From NCBI GenBank assembly GCA_031292465.1, contig JARLHB010000033.1, forward strand, positions 1 to 33,206: a stretch of 33,206 nt of DNA. Reading direction: 5' to 3'. Each line of letters starts with the position of its first letter. Within the stretch, counting starts at the first letter, position 1. This stretch comes from Ignavibacteriaceae bacterium. GTDB lineage: Bacteria; Bacteroidota; Ignavibacteria; Ignavibacteriales; Ignavibacteriaceae. The translations under genes and the position numbers were made by a program. Under the pieces are notes generated by a model. It was given only the letters and a program-made list of their open reading frames with translations. It was not told where the DNA came from and did not search any database. This document shows positions 16,497-25,352 of the stretch, piece after piece.

Positions 16497-18002
16497 TTAT
16501 AAATCTTCTATTGCGTCAATCCCTTCCGGCAGAGGAAGGAAGAATTTAATTGGCTGAATAGAGCCGTCACGCTTAATAAGTTTTTCAACCCGTTTTTTAA
16601 TAATAACACTATGCTCTATCCGTACATCGTCTTCTACTATTGAACCGAAAATATAACTAGTTCCCCTTATTACCACGTTATTCCCAATTATTACAGGGAA
16701 TTCATCATTCCCGGTCATTGTTACGCTGGATTCGATAGTGGTATTATTGCCGATTGAAACATTACCTCTAATTATGTTGCCGGATAATACTTCAACTCCG
16801 TCTCCAATCGTCATTGACTGCCCGCGGAAACAGGATAAATGAACATTTGACCGTACAGTAACATTTTTCCCGAACTTAACGTTCCCGCTTACAGAAACAT
16901 TCTTGGAAAGCGCCGTACTGTAATTTAATTTTACGCCCTTGCCTATATGAGCGCCTTTGCCGATATAAATATCAAGCGGAATATTAAGCTTGTCCATTTC
17001 TATAATGTTCTCAACCACTGATTCGTCAATAAAGAAATCATCCGGGTCATCAATTTCAATTAAGTCTTTTACTTTTTCATAAATCGTTTTTCTTGCTATC
17101 GCTTCCATTTCTTTTAATACGGATTTATTGTTAAAACCCATAACAACATATGGCTCACGCGGACTGATTGCGCCTATTGTATAATGCTTTTTATTAAACA
17201 TAGAGATCAAATCAGTAATGTAGATCTCATTCTGGACATTGTTGCTTTCGATTGTATGTATAAGCGCGATCAGTTTTTTATAATCAAATGCATAAACGCC
17301 GGAGTTAAACTCATTATTTTCAATGAGCTCTTTTCTGCTGAATGAATACATTCTATTATTATATTGAACGCGGTAAGGCTTATCTTCCGGGAGAGAAAGG
17401 ATGTCTTTATGCTCACGAATCTCAATTACTCTTCCAAAGTCTTCACCTGAAGAATTGCCGTTCTCATCTTCGCGTTTAACGCGGATTATTCTGCCGTAAG
17501 CGTTTTCTTCGGGCTTTCCGTCAAAAATGCCGGTCAGTACCATCATATCGCTTTTGGTTTTGATAAACTCTTGGCGGAAGCTTTGTATAGTTTCCATATC
17601 GATTAATCCCATATCGCCGGGTAATACATAAATAATTCCGTCAAAATCTTTACCGTCTATGTTCTTAAGCCCGATTTGGACAGCATGCCCGGTACCGTTT
17701 TGAACTTCCTGGTATGCGAAAGAAGTTGAATCTTTCTTCCCGATCACTTCCAATACGTCTTTGGCTTTTATACCGACGACTATAATTATATTAAGATCTT
17801 TAATTGCGCTACTGCATGCATTGTAAACGCGTTCAACAGTTGGAATGCCCCAGATCTTATGAAGCATTTTTGATTTCTGTGATTTTATTCTTTTCCCGTG
17901 CCCGGCTGCAAGTATTATTGCCGCTTCCGGTATATCTAAATTTATCCGGGAAGAGTTTTTATCAATCAACTGATGTATTTCTTTATTTTCCTGAAATTCC
18001 AT
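16497..18002 (-). CDS. GlmU-like sugar nucleotidyltransferase with left-handed beta-helix
   Basis: 501 residues. Residues 25-275 are a GlmU-type nucleotidyltransferase: LAAGHGKRIKSQKSKMLH (31-48) for nucleotide binding, NGTGHAVQ (102-109), PGDMGLI with Asp130 as metal ligand, AYGRIIR, FNSGVYAF and NEIYITDLI. Residues about 345-466 form hexapeptide repeats of a left-handed beta-helix. The GlmU acetyltransferase residues (HLSYIGD- and NYDG-like motifs) are not visible, so this is probably a UTP-sugar-1-phosphate uridylyltransferase whose C-terminal helix has lost or changed acetyltransferase activity. There is also an extra segment at about 177-222 within the first domain. It is the last gene of the operon and shares one base with the stop of the O-antigen-ligase-like gene (TAATG at 18002). 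Sugar specificity is unknown. Confidence 0.8.
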   Translation of the reverse strand: MEFQENKEIHQLIDKNSSRINLDIPEAAIILAAGHGKRIKSQKSKMLHKIWGIPTVERVYNACSSAIKDLNIIIVVGIKAKDVLEVIGKKDSTSFAYQEVQNGTGHAVQIGLKNIDGKDFDGIIYVLPGDMGLIDMETIQSFRQEFIKTKSDMMVLTGIFDGKPEENAYGRIIRVKREDENGNSSGEDFGRVIEIREHKDILSLPEDKPYRVQYNNRMYSFSRKELIENNEFNSGVYAFDYKKLIALIHTIESNNVQNEIYITDLISMFNKKHYTIGAISPREPYVVMGFNNKSVLKEMEAIARKTIYEKVKDLIEIDDPDDFFIDESVVENIIEMDKLNIPLDIYIGKGAHIGKGVKLNYSTALSKNVSVSGNVKFGKNVTVRSNVHLSCFRGQSMTIGDGVEVLSGNIIRGNVSIGNNTTIESSVTMTGNDEFPVIIGNNVVIRGTSYIFGSIVEDDVRIEHSVIIKKRVEKLIKRDGSIQPIKFFLPLPEGIDAIEDL

Positions 18003-20071
18003 TAAGACTCCAATTTATTTTCAGTAATTTTTTTGTTTGAATAATATAAAGCAATATTTAATCCTAAGGTAAACCAGATAATTGTAATAATTTCATGATC
18101 GCCGAAATTATATTCAGTTAAGCCGGATACTAAGAAGGCGCAAAGGCCGCCAAGCGCACCGAGCGCATAGGAAGAAATAAATGGTTTATCTTTTGTCTCC
18201 CTATATATTTTTATATCAATCAGAATAATTTTTAAGATAATTAAACAAAAAGCCAGGAACCCGAAAAGCCCGAGCGTAACAAGTTCATGCACAAAGTTGT
18301 TGTGCATATGGCCCTGAATTTCTTTATCATAAGGATGCTTATACTGTATGTATAATTTAGCAAGGTCAATGTCACCCACTCCGAAAACCGGATGGTCTTT
18401 GAACATTTTGAAGCCCGCTTTCCACAGTCCGATTCTCCCTCTGTTCGAAGGATTATAAGGGTCAATAATACTTAACAGCCTGTTTGGTTTTGCATATGTT
18501 AAAATAATATTGTTGCCGAAACTGCCGATACTTTCCGGTGCTGAATCCAATTTATCTTTAAACAATACCTTTATAGTATTGTTTAAAGGATAATCGAGTT
18601 CATAAAAGTTTCCTTTGGAATCAGCCGCAAATAATTTATTATTAGAAAGCTGCCATGTAAAGGCCATTGAAATAGATTTGTTCCGGTCAAGTAAAGTCAG
18701 CGTGTCCGTGCTAATTGAAAAAAGGCTAAGCCCTTTTTTATCCGATATAAATAACTTACCGTCTATATAAAAGTAGCAGTCGATGTCAGAATTGTCCTGA
18801 TAAGTTACACAAGGTTTTCCTTCGGGAAGCCCGTTATGCAATTTATATGCGGAAATAACATCCGGTTGTTTAAATGTAATCAGATAGCTTGAGTCTGCGC
18901 TGATACTTGTGAATTTATTTAAATCAGGATATCTAACGTTATCTGCCGGATTCTTTGGATCTCTGAATACAGACAGCCCGCTGTCTATATCTTCTATATA
19001 CAGGTACTTCCCCAGTGCAAAAGAATTTGTAAAGCCGGGAGTGATAAATTCGTCTTTATATTCAAAATTATCCGCTGTCTTTTTAAGTGCAAAAAATCTT
19101 GAATCAATACAGGAAGCTACATAATAGTCATCATTCCATTTTGTTAAAGAATATACAGGGGATTTTACGTCTATTTTTTTAATATAGCTGGTATCATTAT
19201 AAACAACTATGCCGTTGTTAAAATCGCTTATATATTCTTTATCTCCATCTGTAATAACGCCGTAAGGCATCCCTTTAGTTTTTAGGCTGAATTCCTTTTT
19301 AAGGGTAGAATTATTAAAACTGTAGATTTCAATTTTGTGTACGTTCTTTGAATAAAAGAATGCAAATACAACCAATACGCATACCGGAATTAATACTTTC
19401 CATTGTTTCTTCATTAGAAGTATTACAAATATTCCTGCGGCTACTCCTATCCAGCCCGTCCTTTTATATGTTGATAGTAAAGCTGCGAGGGAAAGTAAAA
19501 ACCCAATTATCAGAAAAATTCTGTTTTTCAGGTTTACTTTTTCATTTATTGCAAATGCAAATAAGAACACTACGGTAAAACTTGTAATCTCACTTGCTGT
19601 AATGGGATATTGGAAAAGAGACGGCCCGGATTCTTTAATGTTGTATAATCCGTATATGAAATATTTATATGAGAAATACAGATATATTAAAATAGTAACT
19701 AATGACGCTCCGATATAAATTTTAAAATATCTCTTAATCCTTGTATAATCAGTACAGGCAGCCAATGTTGTATATATTATTGGGATTAAAAGAGCCCGTT
19801 TTGAAAAATACAAATAAGCCTGCGGGTTGTTCCCGGAAAACACTGCTGATAATAATTCCGCAAGCAGGAACCAAATGAATAAAAACTCCAGGCCTGTCTT
19901 TTTAAATTGATTTTCACGGGTTATAAAGTAACGGGCTAAGATGAGCACTAAAGCCCCGAAATATCCAAGTTGATTTACAAATATTGAATTTGAAATACTA
20001 AGCAGGAATAATATAATGAAGAAAGCAATAAACCTGTCTAATATTTTCACATTCTTTTTGTTTGGTTCCAT
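18002..20071 (-). CDS. O-antigen-ligase-like polytopic protein with inserted beta-propeller
   Basis: 689 residues. The first 240 are membrane helices of the WaaL/Wzy superfamily, ending with a TYKRTGWIG segment (201-209) and one more helix. Where the large periplasmic loop should begin there is a soluble insert, about residues 245-540. The loop then resumes with the family motifs NRGRIGLWKAGFKMF (543-557), DHPVFGVG and HNNFVHELVTLGLFGF (590-605), and the last helices follow. Without the insert the protein is about 395 residues, normal for the family. The insert has about seven units spaced 37-45 residues apart, each like ITDGDKEYISDFNNGIVVYN, IDGKLFISDKKGLSLFSI or SNNKLFAADSKGNFYELD, which suggests a seven-bladed propeller. 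WaaL-type enzymes join undecaprenyl-linked glycans to lipid A core (or proteins) in the periplasm. Its neighbours, an MsbA-type exporter and a core-type glycosyltransferase, fit this. Confidence 0.78.
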   Translation of the reverse strand: MEPNKKNVKILDRFIAFFIILFLLSISNSIFVNQLGYFGALVLILARYFITRENQFKKTGLEFLFIWFLLAELLSAVFSGNNPQAYLYFSKRALLIPIIYTTLAACTDYTRIKRYFKIYIGASLVTILIYLYFSYKYFIYGLYNIKESGPSLFQYPITASEITSFTVVFLFAFAINEKVNLKNRIFLIIGFLLSLAALLSTYKRTGWIGVAAGIFVILLMKKQWKVLIPVCVLVVFAFFYSKNVHKIEIYSFNNSTLKKEFSLKTKGMPYGVITDGDKEYISDFNNGIVVYNDTSYIKKIDVKSPVYSLTKWNDDYYVASCIDSRFFALKKTADNFEYKDEFITPGFTNSFALGKYLYIEDIDSGLSVFRDPKNPADNVRYPDLNKFTSISADSSYLITFKQPDVISAYKLHNGLPEGKPCVTYQDNSDIDCYFYIDGKLFISDKKGLSLFSISTDTLTLLDRNKSISMAFTWQLSNNKLFAADSKGNFYELDYPLNNTIKVLFKDKLDSAPESIGSFGNNIILTYAKPNRLLSIIDPYNPSNRGRIGLWKAGFKMFKDHPVFGVGDIDLAKLYIQYKHPYDKEIQGHMHNNFVHELVTLGLFGFLAFCLIILKIILIDIKIYRETKDKPFISSYALGALGGLCAFLVSGLTEYNFGDHEIITIIWFTLGLNIALYYSNKKITENKLES

Positions 20072-20073
20072 AA

Positions 20074-21942
20074 TTAATCCCTAAACTGCATTTCATAAAA
20101 TTTATTATACAAACCGTTTTCATCACGTATAAGTTCTTCATGTGTTCCTGTCTGTATTATTTTGCCTTTGTCGAGCACTATAATTCTGGTAGCGTTTCTA
20201 ATGGTGCTTAAACGGTGTGCAATAACAATAGAAGTCCTGTTAATCATCATCCTTTCAATAGCTTCCTGAACAAGTAATTCGGATTCATTGTCCAGAGCAG
20301 AGGTTGCTTCATCAAAAATCATTAGTTGAGGATTTTTTAATATTGCTCTTGCAATTGAAATCCTTTGGCGCTGCCCGCCGGAAATTTTTAAGCCTCTTTC
20401 ACCAATTACCGTCTCATAACCGTCAGGTAGTTCCATAATAAAATTATGTGCATTGGCAGTCTTGGCTGCTTCGATAATTTTATCGACAGGATAGTTATCA
20501 AGTCCGTATGCTATATTATTTTTTATTGATTCATTGAACAAAATAGTTTCCTGGGTAACAATACCCATTAATGCTCTTAGGTCCTGAACTTTTACTTTTT
20601 TAGTATCTATTCCGTCTACAAGAATCTGGCCGCCTGTAGGATCATAAAACCGCGGGATAAGATCGACTAATGTAGATTTACCACCACCGCTTGGCCCAAC
20701 GAGGGCTACAATTTCGCCCTTCCTCACCTCGAAATTAATATCATCCAATATCAGATCATCAGAATCATCATAATGGAATGAAAGATGTTTGAAAGCTAAA
20801 GCGTTTGTAAAGGTTTTTAATTCACCCGCATTATCTATGTCTTTAATTGCCGGCTCAGTGTCAAGGATTTCAAATATCCTGTCTCCGGCTGCGCTTGATT
20901 CCTGGATACGGTTATTAACTGTGCTCAACTCTTTTATCGGAGGCATTGTCTGGAATATAGCAAGAAGGAAGCCCATAAATTCTGCGGCTTTAAGAGTGTG
21001 AGACTGAAGGACAAGCACCCCGCCGTAATATATAATAACTGCGCCGACAATAACACTTAAAAACTCAGTGATGGGCGAGGATGAATTTCTAATCCTTACA
21101 ATTCTCAGCATCATTCTAAAATAGCTGTAAGTCTCTCTTTTGAATTTATTATTTTCATATCCTTCCATGCCAAAGGCTTTAACAATTTTAACGCCTGAAA
21201 TTGTTTCCTGAAGGATACTTGTTATGTCTGCCATCTTAGCCTGTATTGCAGTGCTGTGTTTTCTTAATTTAAGTCCAATGCCTGCAATAATTAACATAGA
21301 GAATGGAAGTACAATAAATGCAAGCAGCGTAAGCTTCCAGCTGATGCTTACTGCTATGCCGATAAATACAATAATTGTTAACGGTTCCCTGATAAGATTT
21401 AAAAACCCTGCCGAGATACTGCTTTGTACAACATTTACATCATTTGTAATCCGGGAAATTAAGTTCCCTACACGTTCCTGTTTAAAGTAACTCATCGGAA
21501 GCTGGTGAAGATGCTTATAAGCTGCATTGCGAAGGTCCTTCATAGAACCTTCCTCAACATAGGAAAGGAAGTAAGCCTGAAGGTAACCGAAAATATTCTT
21601 TAACAGGAAGGCAGCTACTACAAGAAAACAGACCCTTAACAAAGAATCGAGTTTATCTCCCTGGAGGACGAAATTATTGAATGAGTTGGAAAGGTTTTGT
21701 CCGAATTTTGTAATCCAATCCGGTAAAACACTGGTAGTATTGGCAACGGGAGACTGGGTTATTTGTACTTTAGTTTGCACGCTCTGTGTTTGCCCTTCCT
21801 GAAATAAAGTTTCAAGAAGAGGTATTGTAAGGTAAATTGAAAGTCCGTTAAAAACTGCAAACATGATAGTGCAAACAATGGAAATAGACAGATGTTTCCA
21901 GTATGGCTTAACAAAATTTAATATGCGTAAATAGGTTTTCAT
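20074..21942 (-). CDS. MsbA-type ABC exporter (lipid A/lipid-linked glycan flippase)
   Basis: 622 residues in the half-transporter layout: six membrane helices (about 15-340), then a nucleotide-binding domain with Walker A GPSGGGKST (416-424), Q-loop TQET, signature ISGGQRQR (520-527), Walker B LMIFDE (540-545) and H-loop His576. It resembles lipid exporters of the MsbA type that flip lipid A core across the inner membrane. A long insert of polar residues (about 48-92) separates the first two helices, a larger periplasmic loop than in E. coli MsbA. It starts 33 nt after the glycosyltransferase and ends 2 nt before the ligase-like gene, so function in envelope glycolipid export is likely; the exact substrate is not shown. 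Confidence 0.9.
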   Translation of the reverse strand: MKTYLRILNFVKPYWKHLSISIVCTIMFAVFNGLSIYLTIPLLETLFQEGQTQSVQTKVQITQSPVANTTSVLPDWITKFGQNLSNSFNNFVLQGDKLDSLLRVCFLVVAAFLLKNIFGYLQAYFLSYVEEGSMKDLRNAAYKHLHQLPMSYFKQERVGNLISRITNDVNVVQSSISAGFLNLIREPLTIIVFIGIAVSISWKLTLLAFIVLPFSMLIIAGIGLKLRKHSTAIQAKMADITSILQETISGVKIVKAFGMEGYENNKFKRETYSYFRMMLRIVRIRNSSSPITEFLSVIVGAVIIYYGGVLVLQSHTLKAAEFMGFLLAIFQTMPPIKELSTVNNRIQESSAAGDRIFEILDTEPAIKDIDNAGELKTFTNALAFKHLSFHYDDSDDLILDDINFEVRKGEIVALVGPSGGGKSTLVDLIPRFYDPTGGQILVDGIDTKKVKVQDLRALMGIVTQETILFNESIKNNIAYGLDNYPVDKIIEAAKTANAHNFIMELPDGYETVIGERGLKISGGQRQRISIARAILKNPQLMIFDEATSALDNESELLVQEAIERMMINRTSIVIAHRLSTIRNATRIIVLDKGKIIQTGTHEELIRDENGLYNKFYEMQFRD

Positions 21943-21975
21943 TCGAATCCGGGTTATAAAATTTAATACGGTCGT

Positions 21976-22719
21976 TTATTTATTTTTCTGTAATTCCCAA
22001 ATCTTCATATAAGTAAGGAATGTTGTAAATGAATCAATGAATGCGATGCAAAGGCCATGGACTCCGTCTCTGAATCCTTTAAGTGCAAAAAAAGTTTTGT
22101 AAAAAGAAGCTATGCCATGAGCGATAATTGTAAAGCCGTTAACTCTGCCTTTTGTTTTATATCTTTCCAATGCCTGCAGGGAAGAATAATGATTAATTTT
22201 TGATATAGCACTTTCAATTGTGTTATAAGTAAAATGAAGCATAGGGCTTTTCAATTTACCAGTATTTCCGTTCACAATAAATCCTTCATGTACAAGGCGG
22301 TCAGTAACCGATGTTTTACATTTTTTTAACAATCTTAACTGGGAATCTTTTTCCCATCCGCAGGTTTTAATAAGTTTATGTAAAAAGTAATTATTCCTCG
22401 GTATTGAATAACCGTCAAACGAATTTAAATCCACATTTAAGATTTCATGTTTTAGCTCTTCAGAAATCCTTTCATCTGCATCAAGGCTTAGAACCCATTC
22501 GTTATTTGCAAGGCTAAGCGCATAACTTTTCTGAGGTGCAAAGCCTTCCCATTTCTTTACGAAAAATTTATCGGTATATTTTTTTGCTATGTCAATGGTT
22601 TTATCAGTGCTTTCAGAATCCACAAGAATTATTTCATCTGCCCAGGAAACACTTTTTAGGCATTCCTCAATTTGCAATTCCTCGTTTTTCGTTATTATAA
22701 TTACGGAAATTTTTTCCAT
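21976..22719 (-). CDS. Family 2 glycosyltransferase, WaaE/KdtX-like
   Basis: 247 residues, a GT-A fold enzyme. ISVIIITKNEE (4-14) opens the nucleotide-sugar site, ILVDSESTDKT (31-41) follows, and LSLDADERI (78-86) contains the DxD metal motif (Asp80, Asp82). The NNEWVLSLDADE spacing, the GFAPQKSYAL segment and the hydrophobic C-terminal stretch match lipopolysaccharide-core beta-1,4-glucosyltransferases of the WaaE/KdtX group, which act at the cytoplasmic membrane face. Its place just before the MsbA-type exporter supports a role in core or lipid-linked sugar synthesis. Donor and acceptor are not known. Confidence 0.85.
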   Translation of the reverse strand: MEKISVIIITKNEELQIEECLKSVSWADEIILVDSESTDKTIDIAKKYTDKFFVKKWEGFAPQKSYALSLANNEWVLSLDADERISEELKHEILNVDLNSFDGYSIPRNNYFLHKLIKTCGWEKDSQLRLLKKCKTSVTDRLVHEGFIVNGNTGKLKSPMLHFTYNTIESAISKINHYSSLQALERYKTKGRVNGFTIIAHGIASFYKTFFALKGFRDGVHGLCIAFIDSFTTFLTYMKIWELQKNK

Positions 22720-22761
22720 TATACTAATAAAAATATTTGCTTAATAAATCCGTTCATTTAA

Positions 22762-23805
22762 CTATAGAATACCTTTTAAACCGCATCCATCCTGCAGGTG
22801 AATAGAATAAATTGGTTTCAGAGTTTTATAATTAATTATCTCAATAAATGAATTTTTCTGAAATCCTTTATCGAAGATAAGCAAGTCTCCCGTCGCGAAG
22901 AAATTTCTCACCGTTCCGGCATCCATAGTTTTAATTACTTTTTTACTATCTATAGAATAGATGAATATCTTTGAATTCTTTTCATTTCCTGTTTTTCCTT
23001 TTGTTGAAGGATTTGTGGTTGAAAAGAATAAATACTTATCATCCTGCGACCAGTCTGCCTGGTTTAATCTTTGGCTTGATGAAGAAATCAACTCTACTTT
23101 ACCATCAGAATTAGTTTGAAGATAAATAGATGTTTGCATTGAATCTACAGCAAAAATTGAATACTTGCTCCCGGGAGAGGTTGTTAAGCCAATTTTTTCA
23201 ATAATCTGCGGGTATCCTTCTTTAAGTATGTTAAACTTTTTAGACTTGCTTGAAACAGTTTTTCCTAAACCATTAAAGATAAATGTTTGCTGATTTACAA
23301 AATCAGCCGAATTCCTGTCAAATGTGTTTAAAATAACCCGGAATGTATTATCCTGTCCCCACATAGTAAAAACCTGCACCCCGTTGCCAATCTTTTTTAT
23401 AAATTTTACTTTTGATGAATCAAGGCTTATACGGTATAATTTTATTCCGCTTATATACGGCAGTATAGCTTTCTTGCCATAATCTTCGGCAGTAAGGAAA
23501 AAGAGAGACCTTTTATTTAGAGAATAAGACAGCTTAATTACTTTTTCTTTATTCTTTGACCAAAACTTAGTGATACTCTTTTCTAACTTACCGGACTTTT
23601 GAACCTGCGAAACAAACTTATAAATACCCGGATTTCCATCAATCATTCCGACAAAATAAAACTCACCCGTCGCAAATGAATTATTTGGTTTATAGTTACC
23701 GGCCGTAGTATCGTTTTGACCGGGTTCAGAATTAGTTTTCCTATTTTTACACCCGGAAATGAATAAAATACCAGTAATTAAAAAGATAAATATTTTACTA
23801 TACAT
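22762..23805 (-). CDS. Lipoprotein with WD40/TolB-like repeats, unknown function
   Basis: 347 residues with a lipoprotein signal (MYSKIFIF, hydrophobic core, ISGC with Cys19). The mature part is beta-rich with repeating strands of propeller type, for example GEFYFVGMIDGNPGIYKFVS, ADWSQDDKYLFFSTTN and SKIFIYSIDSKKVIKTMDAG. No catalytic motif is visible. TolB-like and PD40 repeat proteins usually bind partners at the envelope. The start overlaps the end of the M50 protease gene by 8 nt, so the two are translated in sequence. It sits in an operon whose ligase-like protein also carries a predicted propeller. Confidence 0.6.
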   Translation of the reverse strand: MYSKIFIFLITGILFISGCKNRKTNSEPGQNDTTAGNYKPNNSFATGEFYFVGMIDGNPGIYKFVSQVQKSGKLEKSITKFWSKNKEKVIKLSYSLNKRSLFFLTAEDYGKKAILPYISGIKLYRISLDSSKVKFIKKIGNGVQVFTMWGQDNTFRVILNTFDRNSADFVNQQTFIFNGLGKTVSSKSKKFNILKEGYPQIIEKIGLTTSPGSKYSIFAVDSMQTSIYLQTNSDGKVELISSSSQRLNQADWSQDDKYLFFSTTNPSTKGKTGNEKNSKIFIYSIDSKKVIKTMDAGTVRNFFATGDLLIFDKGFQKNSFIEIINYKTLKPIYSIHLQDGCGLKGIL

Positions 23806-24457
23806 TAAAAAAATTAGCGGTTTTTACAAACAAACTTAATACTAAGTTGATGAAATTCATAAAAAATGACCATAGGGGGCTGTATATGAAAAACATGAGT
23901 AAAATTGAACCGAAAATGCCCATTCTTAGGAGTTTTGCAGTAAGCTTGCCCGGGAATAAATCATATAAAATATGAGAACCGTCGAGAGGCGGGATTGGAA
24001 GAAGATTAAAAAAAGATAAAAATATGTTCAGAAATACTCCGTACCAGCAAAAATTTAAGATATAATGCTTATCGCCGGGAATTACCCGGGCAGAAATTAC
24101 AAATAAAATAAAAAATAGAACTGATAAGATTAAATTTGAAAACGGCCCGGCAAAGGACACAATAGCATCATCCTTTAAATCATTTTTAAAATTTGCCCTG
24201 TTTATTGGAACCGGCTTAGCCCAGCCTATAAGCGCAAACCCGGAAGTGAGGGAAGCTAAGGGCATTAAATATGTTCCGATAAGATCAGCATGTTTAAATG
24301 GATTTAAAGTAAGCCGCCCGAGAATTTTTGCAGTATTATCGCCTAACTTAGAAGCAGCATAAGCATGCGCAAATTCATGAACGCTGAGGGAAATAAAAAA
24401 AATGGGCAGGAATGTAACAAATGAAATTAGCTTTTCGCTTATCTGAATGCTCGGCAT
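23798..24457 (-). CDS. Site-2 protease family (M50) intramembrane metalloprotease
   Basis: 219 residues with several membrane helices. The zinc motif HEFAH (27-31) and the second metal-binding motif NLLPIPPLDG (151-160, with Asp159) are intact, so an active intramembrane zinc protease is expected. The short form without PDZ domain (like the Bacillus YwhC group) differs from RseP, which has PDZ domains and acts on anti-sigma factors. Substrate unknown; possible targets include membrane proteins of the same operon. It starts 4 nt after the xerD stop and overlaps the lipoprotein gene by 8 nt. Confidence 0.88.
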   Translation of the reverse strand: MPSIQISEKLISFVTFLPIFFISLSVHEFAHAYAASKLGDNTAKILGRLTLNPFKHADLIGTYLMPLASLTSGFALIGWAKPVPINRANFKNDLKDDAIVSFAGPFSNLILSVLFFILFVISARVIPGDKHYILNFCWYGVFLNIFLSFFNLLPIPPLDGSHILYDLFPGKLTAKLLRMGIFGSILLMFFIYSPLWSFFMNFINLVLSLFVKTANFFNV

Positions 24458-24461
24458 TAAA

Positions 24462-25352
24462 TTATCCTCTCGGGTGAAAATCTTTATGAACTTGTTTTAT
24501 ATATTCTCTGTCGATATGAGTATAGATTTGCGTGGTGGAAATATCTGCATGGCCAAGCATTTCCTGAACAGCACGCAAGTCTGCGCCGCCTTCCAGTAAA
24601 TGTGTAGCGAATGAATGCCTGAATGTATGCGGATGAACTTCTTTCTGTATCCCTGCTTCGGTAACATACCTGTCGACTATTTTCCAAATGCCCATACGGG
24701 AAAGTTTTGTACCGTGATTATTTAAGAATAGAATGTTTCCGCTTTTACTTTTCTTTTCAAGTGAAATACGGCTTTTCTTCAGGTATTGGTTTATCCATTC
24801 AATAGCGCTGCTGCCTATTGGAACAATCCTCTCCTTTGAACCCTTACCAAATACACGTATTACGTCCTCTTCAAGAAATAAGTCGGATAATTTCAAATTT
24901 ATAAGTTCTGAAACACGCACGCCGCAAGCGTAAAAAGTTTCGAGAACCGCTTTATCCCGTAATCCAAGCATTGTGCTGGTATCGGGCTTTGATAGTATCG
25001 CATCAACTTCATTAATTGAAAGCACCGACGGAAGGTTTTTTGCAAGTTTTGGTGTTGATACTTTTTCAATCGGATTTGCCGTTATATATTTATTTACTGC
25101 AAGGTAATTGAAAAAACCTTTTAAAGATGAATAGTACCTTGCCGCTGACCTGCTGTTCAGCCCTGCATTTTTGAGGGCTTTGAAAAATGCAATTAGATTG
25201 TCATACCCGATTTCGGATGGATCGGTTATCTTGTCTTCTTCCAAGAATTTTAGAAGAGACGAGATGTCGTTTCGGTATGATTGTATCGTATTTTCGGAAA
25301 GATTTTTCTCAAGCTTTAATACGGACAAGTATTCTTTAAGGAAGATATTCAT
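24462..25352 (-). CDS. xerD: Site-specific tyrosine recombinase XerD
   Basis: 296 residues, full length. The N-terminal SAM-like DNA-binding domain is followed by the catalytic domain with Arg146, Lys170, His242-x-x-Arg245, His268 and nucleophile Tyr277, all present with the same spacing as E. coli XerD. The end, GHADISTTQIYTHIDRE and a final HPRG, resembles XerD more than XerC. XerD resolves chromosome dimers at the dif site near the terminus, activated by FtsK. A stand-alone integrase role is unlikely because there is no att site, phage gene or flanking tRNA. The start overlaps the PgpH-like stop by 4 nt (ATGA), so it belongs to the operon. Confidence 0.93.
   Translation of the reverse strand: MNIFLKEYLSVLKLEKNLSENTIQSYRNDISSLLKFLEEDKITDPSEIGYDNLIAFFKALKNAGLNSRSAARYYSSLKGFFNYLAVNKYITANPIEKVSTPKLAKNLPSVLSINEVDAILSKPDTSTMLGLRDKAVLETFYACGVRVSELINLKLSDLFLEEDVIRVFGKGSKERIVPIGSSAIEWINQYLKKSRISLEKKSKSGNILFLNNHGTKLSRMGIWKIVDRYVTEAGIQKEVHPHTFRHSFATHLLEGGADLRAVQEMLGHADISTTQIYTHIDREYIKQVHKDFHPRG

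Noticed and set aside
24462-25352. XerD-like recombinase as integrase of a genomic island
   Set aside because: Spacing and C-terminal sequence match housekeeping XerD, it is translationally coupled to its operon, and no att repeats, tRNA or phage genes are nearby.
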